DNA of 39,674 nucleotides from Cellvibrionales bacterium (GTDB lineage: Bacteria; Pseudomonadota; Gammaproteobacteria; Pseudomonadales; UBA7434): NCBI GenBank assembly GCA_002726445.1, contig PBSZ01000091.1, positions 1 through 39,674 of the forward strand, given 5' to 3'. Below, piece after piece: positions 1 through 9,851 of the stretch. The position numbers and the translations under genes were made by a program. Under the pieces are notes generated by a model. The model saw nothing but the letters and a program-made list of their open reading frames with translations. It made no database searches and was not told where the DNA came from. Numbering within the stretch: the stretch's first letter is position 1; each line of letters starts with the position of its first letter.

Positions 1-1
1 A

Positions 2-97
2 ATTAAAACCTTTTTAAAACTATTTGCACTACCGTGCGCGCTTGATGTTAATGTCGAACAGCTTTTTTCAAGCTCAACTGCTATTGAAGATTATTGA
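2..97 (+). CDS. C-terminal fragment of an unidentified protein (partial)
   Basis: An open frame enters from the left edge and stops with TGA at 95-97, giving 31 residues that end in ...AIEDY. Its composition (Leu, Phe, Ala, Asp, Glu, Ser) looks protein-like and no stop precedes it in the window. It could equally be a chance open frame, since the stretch is short. I do not recognise a family. It would be the gene upstream of pgi in the same direction, about 400 bases away. Confidence 0.3.
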   Translation: MKTFLKLFALPCALDVNVEQLFSSSTAIEDY

Positions 98-497
98 GCC
101 CACCGACGACGACTCGAGACACCGGCCAAACTGGCCAAGGCCGTAGCAAATAATAATAAAAAAATATCCATTACTTAATCGTCTTGAAGTCCCTCTTTTG
201 GGTTTTTTCAAATCAATTAGAAAGAACATCGTCCTCTCATAAGATCAATGCTTGGGTGTCTCTCAATGCTCGTTGCGACCTTATTTAAATCAAACGCTCT
301 AATCAATAGCTATACGGCCTAAACTCATTTCACCCACCGACTGTGACGATGACTGCCAAAAGAGGTAATGTTCCAAACCAAAAATTACCGAATACCATAA
401 CGCTAAGCGATTGAAAAACATTAATTTTGTAGTAACCTTAGCGTTCTGTTATATCGCTTAATAACCGGCAATTAATGCCCCTATCGTGTGAAGTATT
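98..497. other. Intergenic region upstream of pgi
   Basis: This 400-base AT-rich stretch holds no gene that I can support. It has a short inverted repeat (GGTAAT at 364-369 and ATTACC at 384-389) and a run GGGTTTTTT near 200-210 preceded by only a three-base-pair stem, too weak to call a terminator. A TTGAAA at 411-416 could be a -35 box for pgi, but no convincing -10 follows at normal spacing. Confidence 0.5.
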
Positions 498-2141
498 ATG
501 AAAGAAAATCCAGAGCAAGCCATTCCGGAAGTCTTTGAATCGCTGAAGAAATTCCCTTTACCCAGCAGTCAAATGAATGATCTAAATTTCTCGATGGACG
601 ACAGTCATTCTCATGCAAGACTGACCGCCGCTGGTTTAACTATCGATTTTTCACGGGCTCGCATCAGTCAAAAGGTGTTAAATGAGCTGCTTTCGATCGC
701 CGAATCTAAACATTTAAGCGAGCAAATTCAATTACTTATTAAGGGAGCTGAGCTCAATAATACTGAACAGCGAGCGGCCCATCACACAGCTCTAAGGCTG
801 CCCGAACAGCAACAAGATCGTGTTGAGGTAACAGCAACACAACACGAGATTAAGCGCATTAGCGATCAACTAAGAACTCAACAATGGCGTGGTCGAAGTG
901 ATACAACGATTACGGATATTGTTAATATCGGCATCGGCGGCTCAGACCTCGGGCCAAGAATGATTAGCCATGCACTGGCAAACTATGCCGATGGTCCCAA
1001 GGTGCATTTTGTCGCCAATGTTGACCCGCGCGACCTTGAGTGCACCTTACAAGCTCTATCGCCGTCAAATACCTTAATCATTATTTCATCGAAGTCGTTT
1101 AACACCACGGAGACACTGGAAAACGCCTTATCGGCGAGGCAATGGCTGCTTACTGAAATGACCGATGATGACTTATCAAAACACGTTATTGCCGTGTCAT
1201 CTAATATTGAAAAAGCCGTTGAATTTGGCGTTGCACCTGAAAATATCTTACCCATGTGGGATTGGGTTGGGGGTAGATACTCACTTTGGTCGGCGATTGG
1301 CCTGCCCATTGCCATTGCCACAGGTTACCAAAATTACTGTGACTTACTGGCCGGCGCGCACAGCATGGATCAACATTTTGCGCAAAGCCCACTGAGCACT
1401 AACCTACCAGCATTGTTGGCGTTATTAGAAATTTGGTATATCAACCGCGGCAATGCCAACAGCATCGCCGTACTTCCCTATAGCCATGAACTGCGTCTGC
1501 TGCCTGACTACCTGCAGCAACTTGTCATGGAGAGCAATGGTAAGCAGGTCGATAAACAAGGGAGCCCGGTGGGTCATCGAACTTGCGCAACCATCTGGGG
1601 CAGTGCCGGTACGATTGGCCAGCACTCCTTCCATCAATTACTTCATCAAGGCACAGAAAATATTCCGGTTGATTTTATATTGCCGTTAAGCAGCCACTCG
1701 GATAACGAACATAAACAAGCGCATTTAGTTGCCAATTGTTTAGCCCAAAGTAAGGCCTTGACGGAAGGAAAAACCATTGCTGCCGCTGAACAGGAATTAC
1801 TTGATAGTGGCGCTTCAACTGAGGAAGCCCAGCGACTCGGCAGTCACAAAGCAAGCCCAGGCAATCGGCCTAATACGATCATTACCATGGAAAAACTCAC
1901 CCCCAGTCATTTAGGCGCACTGGTGGCACTTTATGAACATAAGGTTTTCGCCCAAAGTGTGATATGGGGCATTAATGCTTTTGATCAATGGGGCGTCGAG
2001 TTAGGCAAGCAGCTAAGCAGTCCAATTCTAGCCGCATTAAAGGGTAACACTGAAGACAGTCAAGCACCTATCGATTCACCTACCGATGCAACCACCGCCT
2101 ATTGGTGCGAGCAATTCATTGAAATACATAAAGACGGTTGA
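498..2141 (+). CDS. pgi: Glucose-6-phosphate isomerase
   Basis: This cytoplasmic enzyme interconverts glucose-6-phosphate and fructose-6-phosphate at the entry to glycolysis and gluconeogenesis. The 547 residues match the usual length of bacterial Pgi. Visible family marks are the phosphosugar-binding stretch IGIGGSDLGPRM (about 144-155), the signature DWVGGRYSLWSAIGL (255-269), a Glu in MESNGK (about 345), a His in SFHQLLHQG (about 379) and a Lys in GVELGKQL (about 504); the last three fit the catalytic Glu, His and Lys. The gene ends 20 bases before the convergent cpsG. Its product feeds fructose-6-phosphate towards the GDP-mannose route, and glucose-6-phosphate is linked to UDP-glucose through the neighbouring minus-strand operon. 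The ribosome binding site before ATG is weak (GAAG). Confidence 0.97.
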   Translation: MKENPEQAIPEVFESLKKFPLPSSQMNDLNFSMDDSHSHARLTAAGLTIDFSRARISQKVLNELLSIAESKHLSEQIQLLIKGAELNNTEQRAAHHTALRLPEQQQDRVEVTATQHEIKRISDQLRTQQWRGRSDTTITDIVNIGIGGSDLGPRMISHALANYADGPKVHFVANVDPRDLECTLQALSPSNTLIIISSKSFNTTETLENALSARQWLLTEMTDDDLSKHVIAVSSNIEKAVEFGVAPENILPMWDWVGGRYSLWSAIGLPIAIATGYQNYCDLLAGAHSMDQHFAQSPLSTNLPALLALLEIWYINRGNANSIAVLPYSHELRLLPDYLQQLVMESNGKQVDKQGSPVGHRTCATIWGSAGTIGQHSFHQLLHQGTENIPVDFILPLSSHSDNEHKQAHLVANCLAQSKALTEGKTIAAAEQELLDSGASTEEAQRLGSHKASPGNRPNTIITMEKLTPSHLGALVALYEHKVFAQSVIWGINAFDQWGVELGKQLSSPILAALKGNTEDSQAPIDSPTDATTAYWCEQFIEIHKDG

Positions 2142-2161
2142 ATCACTGCGTTTACTCAAAG

Positions 2162-3508
2162 TTACTGAATCTTAGCCAACAGCTCTTCGGTTTTTGCTTG
2201 CATCAATGCCATATCACCCCGCGACTCAACATTGAGTCGCAGCAATGGTTCAGTGTTAGATTTTCTAATATTAAAGCGCCAATTATCAAAGCTAACACTG
2301 ACCCCATCGGTATAATCAACATCAATCGCCGATGCTTGATAGTCATCAAGGATTGATGAGATTACCGCATCAGCATCAGCAACGGTTCGATTGATCTCAC
2401 CGCTAACGGGATAATTGCTGATCATTTCACTGACTAAACTCGATAAGGGTTGACCTTTTTTAGCCACTAACTCAGCAATCAATAACCAAGGAATCATGCC
2501 ACTATCGCAATAAGCAAAATCACGGAAATAATGATGGGCGCTCATTTCGCCGCCATAGACAGCATCTTCTAGCCGCATGCGTTCCTTAATAAACGCGTGG
2601 CCTGTTTTACTCATAATAGGCTTGCCGCCTAATTGATTGACGATGTCACAGGTATTCCAAGTGAGTCGTGGGTCATGCACCACCGCTTGGCCTGGCGTTT
2701 TTTGTAAAAATGCCTCCGCTAGCAAACCTACGATATAATAGCCTTCAATGAACTGGCCCTTTTCATCAAAGAAAAAACATCGATCAAAATCACCGTCCCA
2801 GGCAATGCCAAAATCAGCATTGGCCTCGATAACAGCATCAATGGTTGGCTGTCGATTCTCAAGCAGCAGTGGATTAGGAATGCCATTCGGAAAATTACCA
2901 TCAGGCTGATTAAATACCTTGGTAAATTCGATGGGCAGTAATGGCTCGAGTGCATCGATCACTAATCCTGCACCGCCATTACCGGCATTACAGGCAATTT
3001 TGAGTCCCGCCAATGCGTCAACATCAATATAACTTAATAAGTGCTTTAAATAAGCCGGTCGGCTCTCTAAGGGAGTAATGCTAGCAGCAGAATCAGAGCT
3101 GTTAAAATCTCCCGACTCCGCTAAAGCCTTAATGTCCAGCAAGCCCGTATCACCACTAATAGGCTGACTGCCACGTTTCACCAATTTCATGCCGTTATAA
3201 TCGATGGGGTTGTGACTGGCGGTTACAACCACCCCACCATCAACATCATTATTAAAGGTGGCAAAGTACATTTCTTCTGTACCCGACATACCAATATCTA
3301 ACACTTCTGCACCAGCATCATTAATTCCGCGAGCAACGGCTTGGGAAAATTCAGGGCTGGTCAAGCGAATATCATGACCAAGACAAATACGCTTGGCACC
3401 TAGGTATTGGGCAAAAGCTCTACCGATGCGATAGGCAATCTCTTCATTTAATTGATCAGGAATACGGCCGCGAATATCATAAGCTTTGAAACAACTGTAA
3501 TTTGAAAT
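2162..3508 (-). CDS. cpsG: Phosphomannomutase/phosphoglucomutase (CpsG/ManB type)
   Basis: This alpha-D-phosphohexomutase interconverts mannose-6-P and mannose-1-P, and possibly the glucose forms, for sugar nucleotide synthesis. Counting from an upstream TTG at 3526, the phosphoserine loop TASHNP is near 102-107, the Mg-binding DGDFDRC near 244-250, the sugar-binding GEMSAHHYF near 326-334, and the phosphate-binding [11 protein letters not shown] near the C-terminus. The family normally begins about four residues before [10 protein letters not shown]. At that place the codon is ATT (3508-3506), eight bases after a good Shine-Dalgarno AGGAG (3521-3517). The only standard start near by is TTG at 3526, which lies upstream of that Shine-Dalgarno and has no proper one of its own. 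I therefore favour an AUU start at 3508; the alternative runs 2162-3526. It is the last gene of manC-galU-cpsG. Confidence 0.93.
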   Translation of the reverse strand: MSNYSCFKAYDIRGRIPDQLNEEIAYRIGRAFAQYLGAKRICLGHDIRLTSPEFSQAVARGINDAGAEVLDIGMSGTEEMYFATFNNDVDGGVVVTASHNPIDYNGMKLVKRGSQPISGDTGLLDIKALAESGDFNSSDSAASITPLESRPAYLKHLLSYIDVDALAGLKIACNAGNGGAGLVIDALEPLLPIEFTKVFNQPDGNFPNGIPNPLLLENRQPTIDAVIEANADFGIAWDGDFDRCFFFDEKGQFIEGYYIVGLLAEAFLQKTPGQAVVHDPRLTWNTCDIVNQLGGKPIMSKTGHAFIKERMRLEDAVYGGEMSAHHYFRDFAYCDSGMIPWLLIAELVAKKGQPLSSLVSEMISNYPVSGEINRTVADADAVISSILDDYQASAIDVDYTDGVSVSFDNWRFNIRKSNTEPLLRLNVESRGDMALMQAKTEELLAKIQ

Positions 3509-3528
3509 TTTCTTATCTCCTATCAAGC

Positions 3529-4356
3529 CTATTTTTTATAGACATGGTCATAGCAATAATTGGTTGCATCGATAAAGCCTTCTATGCTGCCACAGTCAAA
3601 ACGCTTACCCTTAAATTTATACGCCATCACACAGCCTTTTTTAGCTTGCTGTAACAAAGCATCGGTGATTTGAACCTCGCCATTCTTTCCTGGTGGGGTG
3701 TCACGAATAATATCAAAAATATCCGGCGTTAAAATATAACGACCAATAATCGCTAAATTAGTTGGCGCATCTTCAGGTTTAGGTTTTTCTACCATATCGG
3801 TTACCCGATATAGATCGTCTCGAATCATATCACCCGCAATGATACCAAATTTTTCAACCTGATCTGCCGGTACCTCTTCAATGGCAACGATAGTGCATCG
3901 AAACTGTTTATACATCTCGACCATTTGGCTCAAAACACCATCATATTCCTGACCGAAACAAAGGTCATCGGCTAACACAACGCCAAAGGGTTCATCGCCT
4001 ATTAATGTCTCACCTGTGAGAATGGCATGACCCAAACCCAACATCTCACTTTGCCGTGTCGTTGAAAATGTACCGCGATCAATCACATCACGAATATCAC
4101 TCAACAGTGCCTCTTTACCACTACCGGATATCTCATTCTCTAGCTCATAGTTAGTATCAAAATAATCATTTATCGCGCGCTTATTCCTGCCGGTCACGAA
4201 ACCAATTTCAAACAAGCCCGCATCTAGCGCCTCTTCAACACCGTAGTGAACCAAAGGCTTATTGACAATAGGCAACATCTCTTTGGGCATGGCCTTCGTC
4301 GCCGGTAAAAACCGGGTGCCGTAGCCTGCCACTGGAAACAAACACTTTTTTATCAT
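3529..4356 (-). CDS. galU: UTP-glucose-1-phosphate uridylyltransferase
   Basis: GalU makes UDP-glucose from UTP and glucose-1-phosphate for polysaccharide and envelope synthesis. The 275-residue protein has the nucleotidyltransferase start [19 protein letters not shown] (about 9-27), the [10 protein letters not shown] substrate loop and the [10 protein letters not shown] motif. Length and motifs are typical of bacterial GalU. It stops next to the cpsG translation signals and lies 67 bases after manC on the same strand, so one transcript is likely. In this operon glucose-1-phosphate could come from the CpsG-type mutase, which is often bifunctional. Confidence 0.96.
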   Translation of the reverse strand: MIKKCLFPVAGYGTRFLPATKAMPKEMLPIVNKPLVHYGVEEALDAGLFEIGFVTGRNKRAINDYFDTNYELENEISGSGKEALLSDIRDVIDRGTFSTTRQSEMLGLGHAILTGETLIGDEPFGVVLADDLCFGQEYDGVLSQMVEMYKQFRCTIVAIEEVPADQVEKFGIIAGDMIRDDLYRVTDMVEKPKPEDAPTNLAIIGRYILTPDIFDIIRDTPPGKNGEVQITDALLQQAKKGCVMAYKFKGKRFDCGSIEGFIDATNYCYDHVYKK

Positions 4357-4423
4357 CTTTACGCTAAACCCTGTATAAATATTAAAATTACAGTCTTTTT
4401 TGATCTGCTCAGATAATCATTGG

Positions 4424-5854
4424 TTATTCATGCCGGCCATAATCATCGTCAAAGCGAACGATATCATCTTCACCAAGGTAAGCGCCAGACTGAATTTCAA
4501 TTAATGTTAACGGTATAGAACCGACATTCTCTAATCGATGCTTTTGTCCAAGTGGAATATAGGTTGATTGGTTTTCAATTAAAGTGAAGACCTCGTCGCC
4601 GCAGGTGACTTGCGCCTCACCAGAGACCACCACCCAATGTTCTGCCCTGTGATGGTGCATTTGCAGCGAGAGTTTTTGTCCGCAATGCACAACAATTCTT
4701 TTAACTTGAAATCGCTCACCCTGACAAATAGTTTCATAACTACCCCAGGGTCGAAACACTAACTGATGCGCCGACCCTTCGCTACGATGACTCAGCTGCA
4801 AGGCAGTGACAATTTTTTTGACGTCTTGAATTGCATTTTTATCCGCCACCAAAACCGCATCACTGGTTTCGACAACGACGGCATTTGATAACCCTAGCGT
4901 CGTGACGAGACGATGATCACTCATCACCAAGCTATTAGTGCTGTCCTGCATAAGGACATCGCCAATAGCCACATTGCCTTGCTCATCTTTATCGGAAATA
5001 TCCCATATCGCCTGCCAGGAGCCGACATCGCTCCACTCTGCGGCTAAAGGCACCATGGCTCCTTTAGCCGTATGTTCCATGACAGCATAGTCAATGGAGT
5101 CGCTAGGACAGCCAGCAAAACATTCTTCATCAACACGGATAAAATCAAGATCGCGATATGCCCGTTTAAATGCTTGCTGACTGGCCTGATAAATTTCTGG
5201 CGCATAAGCAGCTAACTCAGCCAGAAATTGATCGGCGCGAAAAAGAAACATACCGCTGTTCCAACTGAAATTTTGATCGGCAATATAACTTTCAGCCGTC
5301 TGCTTATTTGGCTTTTCAACAAACCGCTTTATAGAAAAAATAGACGCTTCAGTAGTATTTATTAACAGAGGCTCTCCTCGCTCTATATAGCCATAGCCTG
5401 TCTCTGGAGCGTCGGGCACAATACCAAAGGAAACTAAATAACCTTGTTCTGCCGCATGTGTAGCCTGACTTACCGCATTTGAAAAAGCCTGTTCATTTTT
5501 AATATTGTGATCAGCTGGCAAAACAAGCAACACGGCATCTGGATTGATTTCTAAAGCCGAGAATGCCGCAATGGCTACGGCTGGGGCTGTGTTTCTTGCC
5601 ACAGGCTCAAGAATGATATTTGCAGGCTGAACACCTAACTGCTGAAATTGCTCAGCCACAAAAAAACGATTTTCATGATTGCAAATTGCAAGAGGAGCAG
5701 CCACATCATTGAGACTTTTTAATCGCAGCGCTGTCGACTGCAGCATTGAATAGCCGTCATCTAAAACATCAATAAATTGCTTCGGGTACGACGCTCTTGA
5801 TAAAGGCCATAATCGACTGCCTGAACCACCGCATAAGATGACAGGAAAAATCAT
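4424..5854 (-). CDS. manC: Mannose-1-phosphate guanylyltransferase / mannose-6-phosphate isomerase
   Basis: This is a bifunctional type II enzyme: an N-terminal nucleotidyltransferase makes GDP-mannose from GTP and mannose-1-P, and a C-terminal cupin isomerises fructose-6-P to mannose-6-P. The first part opens with LCGGSGSRLWPLSRASYPKQ (about 7-26) and contains FVEKPN. The last 110 or so residues carry RPWGSYETI and the metal-binding cupin stretch QMHHHRAEHWVVVSGEA. The 476 residues are the normal length for AlgA/ManC/CpsB. It is the first gene of the operon, with Shine-Dalgarno AAAGGAT just before ATG. Together with cpsG it covers fructose-6-P to GDP-mannose. No downstream GDP-mannose user (gmd, algD) is in the window, so the final polysaccharide is unknown. 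Confidence 0.95.
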   Translation of the reverse strand: MIFPVILCGGSGSRLWPLSRASYPKQFIDVLDDGYSMLQSTALRLKSLNDVAAPLAICNHENRFFVAEQFQQLGVQPANIILEPVARNTAPAVAIAAFSALEINPDAVLLVLPADHNIKNEQAFSNAVSQATHAAEQGYLVSFGIVPDAPETGYGYIERGEPLLINTTEASIFSIKRFVEKPNKQTAESYIADQNFSWNSGMFLFRADQFLAELAAYAPEIYQASQQAFKRAYRDLDFIRVDEECFAGCPSDSIDYAVMEHTAKGAMVPLAAEWSDVGSWQAIWDISDKDEQGNVAIGDVLMQDSTNSLVMSDHRLVTTLGLSNAVVVETSDAVLVADKNAIQDVKKIVTALQLSHRSEGSAHQLVFRPWGSYETICQGERFQVKRIVVHCGQKLSLQMHHHRAEHWVVVSGEAQVTCGDEVFTLIENQSTYIPLGQKHRLENVGSIPLTLIEIQSGAYLGEDDIVRFDDDYGRHE

Positions 5855-6069
5855 AACTATCCTTTTAACTGTATATTAAAATGTACTGTGATTAGGCAAC
5901 GTCCAAAGAGGCTCGTAATTAATAGTTTAGTTTTCTAGCTTGAAACGTCACATTTAACTATTGCTACTGGACTTAACCATGATAATCGCTAAAATGACGC
6001 TCCAGTCAACGCTTAACAACAGTTAGCCTTGGCTCTCTATCTTATTATAACCTTATTAGGCCACGAAAC

Positions 6070-6576
6070 ATGACAATCACTCAAAATTCTTTCTCTAAAG
6101 AAGAATTAATTGCCTGTGGCCATGGTCACATTTTCGGTCCTGGCAATGCGCAATTACCCATCGATAATATGCTCATGTTAGACCGTATAACCAAAATCAC
6201 CGACCAAGAAGGCGATTTTAATAAGGGTTATATTGAAGCCGAACTTGATATACACCCAGAGCTTTGGTTTTTTGACTGTCACTTTCCTGGTGACCCAGTG
6301 ATGCCGGGCTGCCTTGGCCTCGATGCACTTTGGCAGCTAATTGGCTTCTTTCTAGGCTGGAAAGGTAATGAAGGACAAGGTCGCGCATTAGGCTGTGGCG
6401 AAGTGAAATTCACCGGTCAAGTCACTCCCGAGGCGAAACTCGTCAGCTATAAAATTCATTTAAGTCGACTCATTGAGCGAAAATTAGTAATGGGTATCGC
6501 CGATGCCACCATGGAAGTCGATGGCAAGGTCATTTACACCGCAAAAGACCTTCGTGTCGGCCTATTTAAGAAATAA
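6070..6576 (+). CDS. fabA: 3-hydroxydecanoyl-ACP dehydratase/isomerase
   Basis: FabA dehydrates 3-hydroxydecanoyl-ACP and isomerises trans-2- to cis-3-decenoyl-ACP, the branch point to unsaturated fatty acids in type II synthesis. The 168 residues hold the hot-dog-fold active site [19 protein letters not shown], with the catalytic His at about 71 and Asp at about 85, matching the His/Asp pair known in FabA. It is followed after 106 bases by fabB, the classical partner pair of gammaproteobacteria. The 215-base divergent spacer to manC must hold its promoter; I could not pick a convincing -35/-10 there. Confidence 0.97.
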   Translation: MTITQNSFSKEELIACGHGHIFGPGNAQLPIDNMLMLDRITKITDQEGDFNKGYIEAELDIHPELWFFDCHFPGDPVMPGCLGLDALWQLIGFFLGWKGNEGQGRALGCGEVKFTGQVTPEAKLVSYKIHLSRLIERKLVMGIADATMEVDGKVIYTAKDLRVGLFKK

Positions 6577-6600
6577 CCGCTCACCGAAACCCCTCACTTT

Positions 6601-6644
6601 TTAAAACGTTTTAATTTCCGACAATAATGATTTCATCGTATAAT
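6601..6644 (+). promoter_or_regulatory. Perfect 14-bp palindrome and TATAAT upstream of fabB
   Basis: TTAAAACGTTTTAA at 6601-6614 is a perfect palindrome in the fabA-fabB spacer. A consensus -10 box TATAAT follows at 6639-6644, with a poor -35 (TTCCGA at 6616-6621, 17 bases upstream). The palindrome lies directly against that -35, the right place for a repressor or activator site. It does not match the FabR operator of enteric bacteria as I remember it. The regulator is unknown. Confidence 0.45.
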
Positions 6645-6682
6645 TACGGTTTAATCATTGAGTATCAGTAAAGGCATCATTC

Positions 6683-7900
6683 ATGAGAAGAATCGTTGTT
6701 TCAGGTATGGGTATCACTTCTTGTTTAGGGTCAACCACAGAAGCTGTTACAGCTGCCCTTAAACAAGGCCTATCAGGCATTAAGTTTAACCCTAGCTACG
6801 CCGAATTAGGCATGCGCAGCCACATTGCAGGCATGATTGATCTTGATCTCAGCGAGCTGATTGATCGAAAACTGTTGCGATTTATGGGGAGCGCCGCGGG
6901 CTTCGCCTATCTTTCAATGGCTGCCGCCATTGCCGATGCCGGTCTTGAGCCAGTCGAGCTCTCTCATCCACGCACCGGCATCATCGCAGGCTCAGGTGGC
7001 GCATCATCAGCCAGCCAAGTCGCGGCGGCAGAAATCCTAAAACAACGGGGCATTAAACGTGTGGGGCCCTACCGCGTCACACAAACCATGGGCAGTACGG
7101 TATCCGCTTGTCTCGCCACAGCCTTTAAAATTAAAGGCATCAATTATTCTATTTCTTCTGCTTGCTCAACCAGTGCGCACTGCATCGGCAATGCATTGGA
7201 GCAAATTCAACTCGGCAAGCAAGATATTGTTTTTGCTGGCGGCGGCGAAGAAGAACACTGGACGATGAGCTGCCTTTTTGATGCCATGGGTGCATTGTCA
7301 TCAAAATACAATGACACGCCAGAATTAGCCTCTAGAGCTTATGACCGCGATCGAGACGGCTTTGTTATCGCCGGCGGCGGTGGCATGTTAGTGTTAGAAG
7401 AACTGGAGCACGCAAAAGCCCGTGGTGCAAAAATTTATGCTGAAATCGTCGGTTATGGCGCGACTTCAGACGGCGCAGAAATGGTCGCACCCTCAGGAGA
7501 AGGAGCCGTTAGAGCCATGCAGTTAGCCAGCGCCAATCTCGACGGTAACATTGACTATATCAATGCACACGGCACTAGCACCCCCGCGGGCGACATGGTC
7601 GAGCTCGCCGCGATGAAAACGGCTTTTGGTGAAAACATCCCCTCGATCAGCTCAACAAAGTCTTTATCGGGACACTCTCTGGGTGCCGCTGGCGTTCAAG
7701 AGGCGATTTACAGTTTACTGATGTTACAAAACAACTTCATTGCAGGCTCTGCCAACATACATCAGCTTGACGACGCAGCTAAGGGCTTACCGATTATTGA
7801 AAAAACCATTGAAGGGCTTGAATTAAATCGCGTCATGTCAAACAGCTTTGGTTTTGGCGGCACCAACGCCAGTTTAGTGTTTCAACGCTATACAGGCTAA
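6683..7900 (+). CDS. fabB: 3-oxoacyl-ACP synthase I (KAS I)
   Basis: FabB condenses malonyl-ACP with acyl-ACP, including the cis-3-decenoyl-ACP made by FabA, so it is needed to elongate unsaturated chains. The 405-residue thiolase-fold protein has the nucleophile Cys near 161 ([13 protein letters not shown]), His near 296 ([11 protein letters not shown]) and His near 331 ([11 protein letters not shown]), the full Cys-His-His triad. [11 protein letters not shown] near the end is the usual closing motif. It ends six bases from the convergent moeA, leaving no room for a separate terminator. A promoter-like TATAAT lies in the fabA-fabB spacer, so it may be transcribed both with fabA and alone. 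Confidence 0.97.
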   Translation: MRRIVVSGMGITSCLGSTTEAVTAALKQGLSGIKFNPSYAELGMRSHIAGMIDLDLSELIDRKLLRFMGSAAGFAYLSMAAAIADAGLEPVELSHPRTGIIAGSGGASSASQVAAAEILKQRGIKRVGPYRVTQTMGSTVSACLATAFKIKGINYSISSACSTSAHCIGNALEQIQLGKQDIVFAGGGEEEHWTMSCLFDAMGALSSKYNDTPELASRAYDRDRDGFVIAGGGGMLVLEELEHAKARGAKIYAEIVGYGATSDGAEMVAPSGEGAVRAMQLASANLDGNIDYINAHGTSTPAGDMVELAAMKTAFGENIPSISSTKSLSGHSLGAAGVQEAIYSLLMLQNNFIAGSANIHQLDDAAKGLPIIEKTIEGLELNRVMSNSFGFGGTNASLVFQRYTG

Positions 7901-7906
7901 CACGAG

Positions 7907-9145
7907 CTAAATTTTTAACTCACCAAAACATGATAGCGGTAAAATAGTGCAGTGATCACCTGCCGTTAATTTCTGGCCAGCGGCCATAGGGATTAAAATA
8001 TTGGCCGCAGAGATCGACGACAATACACCCGAGCTTTGATTATCAAACAAGTCAGCAATCACTTGACCTTCTTCATTAATACGAGCAACACCCCGTAAAA
8101 AATCTAATCGGCGACCGCGATTATACCATTCAAAGTTCGCCGTGGCTGAATAGCCTGTCAGACTAGCATTGGCAAGATCGATATCAACTAAGTTGGCCAG
8201 CCCCATAGATTTCAATAACCACGGCCTAACCAATAAATGAAACGTCACATAGGCAGACACCGGGTTACCAGGCAAGCCAAAAAAGGCTGTACCTTGAAGC
8301 TGGCCAAAGGCAACTGGCTTACCAGGCTTGATAGCTAATTTCCAAAAATCAATAAAGCCTAGGGCTTCTACTTGTTGACGAACATAATCTTCTTCGCCAA
8401 CCGACATACCACCGGTCGTAATCACGCAATCGGCTTGCTCAGCAGCCTGCAGTAAAAATTGCGCTGTCGATGCCGCATCGTCAGGGCATCGGCCTAGATC
8501 AAGCGGAATAGCGCCGCATTCAGCTATTTTAGCGGCTAAAAAGTAACGGTTAGAATTGTATATTTGCCCAGGCTCAAGCGCCTGCTCAGGGTCTTTAAGC
8601 TCATCACCGGTGGAAAAGAAAGCGACCGTTAATGGCCGATAACATTGTAATTTGCTAACCCCGACCGAGGCCAACAAACCAATATCTCCAGCACTGAGTC
8701 GATGCCCTTTGGCAACCACCTCTGACTGGTATCGTATATCTTGTCCTGCTAATCGAATGTGCTGGCCTAGAGAAGGTGTTTCCGAGAAAGTTACCTGATT
8801 ACTGTCAACCAGCGACTGACTGTCTTCTTGGAGTATGACGGCATCGGCACCTGCCGGTATCATCGCGCCGGTAAAAATTCGCGCTACCGACACTGGCTCT
8901 AACGCAAGGGCCAAATCCCCCGCGGCAATTCGCTGCGATACGGTAAAGGTGTTACCCCGCGCAAAATCAGCACAACGAACGGCATAGCCATCCATAGCAC
9001 TGTTATCAACCGATGGCACATCGATAGCGGCTATTTTCTTCGCGGCGGTTATACGACCTAAGGCCTGATTCAGCGATATTGATTCAACCTCAGGCTCTAG
9101 CGATTTAGCTAAGACCTGAGCAAGCCCTGTCTCGAACGCTATCAT
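7907..9145 (-). CDS. moeA: Molybdopterin molybdotransferase
   Basis: MoeA inserts molybdate into adenylylated molybdopterin in the last step of Moco synthesis. The 412 residues show the N-terminal motif VPSVDNSAMDGYAVR, the MoaB/MogA-like domain with VITTGGMSVGEEDYV, KPGKPVAFGQL and FFGLPGNPVSAYVTF, and the C-terminal beta domain. Its start codon overlaps the moaB stop by four bases (ATGA type), so translation is probably coupled. Within this window the evident user of the cofactor is the formate-dehydrogenase-like enzyme at 33276-35516. Confidence 0.95.
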   Translation of the reverse strand: MIAFETGLAQVLAKSLEPEVESISLNQALGRITAAKKIAAIDVPSVDNSAMDGYAVRCADFARGNTFTVSQRIAAGDLALALEPVSVARIFTGAMIPAGADAVILQEDSQSLVDSNQVTFSETPSLGQHIRLAGQDIRYQSEVVAKGHRLSAGDIGLLASVGVSKLQCYRPLTVAFFSTGDELKDPEQALEPGQIYNSNRYFLAAKIAECGAIPLDLGRCPDDAASTAQFLLQAAEQADCVITTGGMSVGEEDYVRQQVEALGFIDFWKLAIKPGKPVAFGQLQGTAFFGLPGNPVSAYVTFHLLVRPWLLKSMGLANLVDIDLANASLTGYSATANFEWYNRGRRLDFLRGVARINEEGQVIADLFDNQSSGVLSSISAANILIPMAAGQKLTAGDHCTILPLSCFGELKI

Positions 9146-9669
9146 TGATCGTTTTTTTGGTGCTGAAGCACGCCATGGAAGTTACAGGGTCGATGGCGAC
9201 TGTCGAGTTGCTCAGACAAAATCGCCTCCCATGCTAGCTGACAAGCACCGGTCGAACCGGGCATGGCAAAGATCACCGTTTGATTAGCAAAGCCTGCCAA
9301 GGCGCGTGATTGAATGGTAGATGTGCCAATGTCGGCATAAGACAGCTGCCTAAACAGCTCACCAAAACCGTCAATTTCTTTATCGAACAGAGGGCCGATC
9401 GCCTCGGGAGTGGAATCACGGCCACTAAAACCAGTCCCGCCAGTAATCAACACCGCATCGACCGCTGCGTCAGCAATCCAAGCCGAAATAGTGGCACGAA
9501 TAGCGTAGATATCGTCTTTAACGATATGACGCTGGAATAAATGATGACCTGCTGCTGCGATTGAATCGACCAAATAATCACCTGAAGTATCATTTTTGTC
9601 CGTTCGCGTGTCAGAGACCGTTAATACAGTCACCGTTAAGGGCTGAAAAGTAGCGGAAGCTTTAGACAT
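9142..9669 (-). CDS. moaB: Molybdenum cofactor biosynthesis protein B
   Basis: The 175-residue protein belongs to the MoaB/MogA family, which adenylylates molybdopterin before metal insertion. It has the TVLTVSDTRTDKNDTSG start motif, LITGGTGFSGRDSTPEAI, and ALAGFANQTVIFAMPGSTGA, all typical of MoaB. It comes first in a two-gene operon with moeA. It diverges from rpsT, with 182 bases between them. Whether it acts as MoaB or fills the MogA role cannot be told from the sequence; no other mog gene is in the window. Confidence 0.92.
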   Translation of the reverse strand: MSKASATFQPLTVTVLTVSDTRTDKNDTSGDYLVDSIAAAGHHLFQRHIVKDDIYAIRATISAWIADAAVDAVLITGGTGFSGRDSTPEAIGPLFDKEIDGFGELFRQLSYADIGTSTIQSRALAGFANQTVIFAMPGSTGACQLAWEAILSEQLDSRHRPCNFHGVLQHQKNDQ

Positions 9670-9776
9670 AGAGGCGTTTTACCTGTTTTTATGAGTGAGA
9701 CCATTTAAAAACCCCTTTTATTGCCAAATACTGCAATTTCGGATGGTTTTCTCTATTTTCACTGTTTATACAGCTA

Positions 9777-9805
9777 TTGACAATCACCTTACAACTCTGA
9801 ATAAT
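9777..9805 (+). promoter_or_regulatory. Sigma-70 promoter of rpsT
   Basis: A perfect -35 box TTGACA (9777-9782) is followed after exactly 17 bases by AATAAT (9800-9805), five of six matches to the -10 consensus. Transcription would start near 9812, giving a leader of about 40 bases before the rpsT TTG. This is the strongest vegetative promoter I found in the window, as expected for a ribosomal protein gene. Confidence 0.72.
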
Positions 9806-9851
9806 CGGCGGCCTTAAATTTAAGCCTTAATATGCACTATTGGAGATAATC

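Noticed and set aside
178-212. Terminator-like CCC...GGGTTTTTT upstream of pgi
   Set aside because: The stem has only three strong pairs; too weak to call.
983-1321. Open frame of 112 codons opposite pgi
   Set aside because: It lies wholly inside pgi, on the other strand, with no family-like sequence and no Shine-Dalgarno; pgi has all its signatures.
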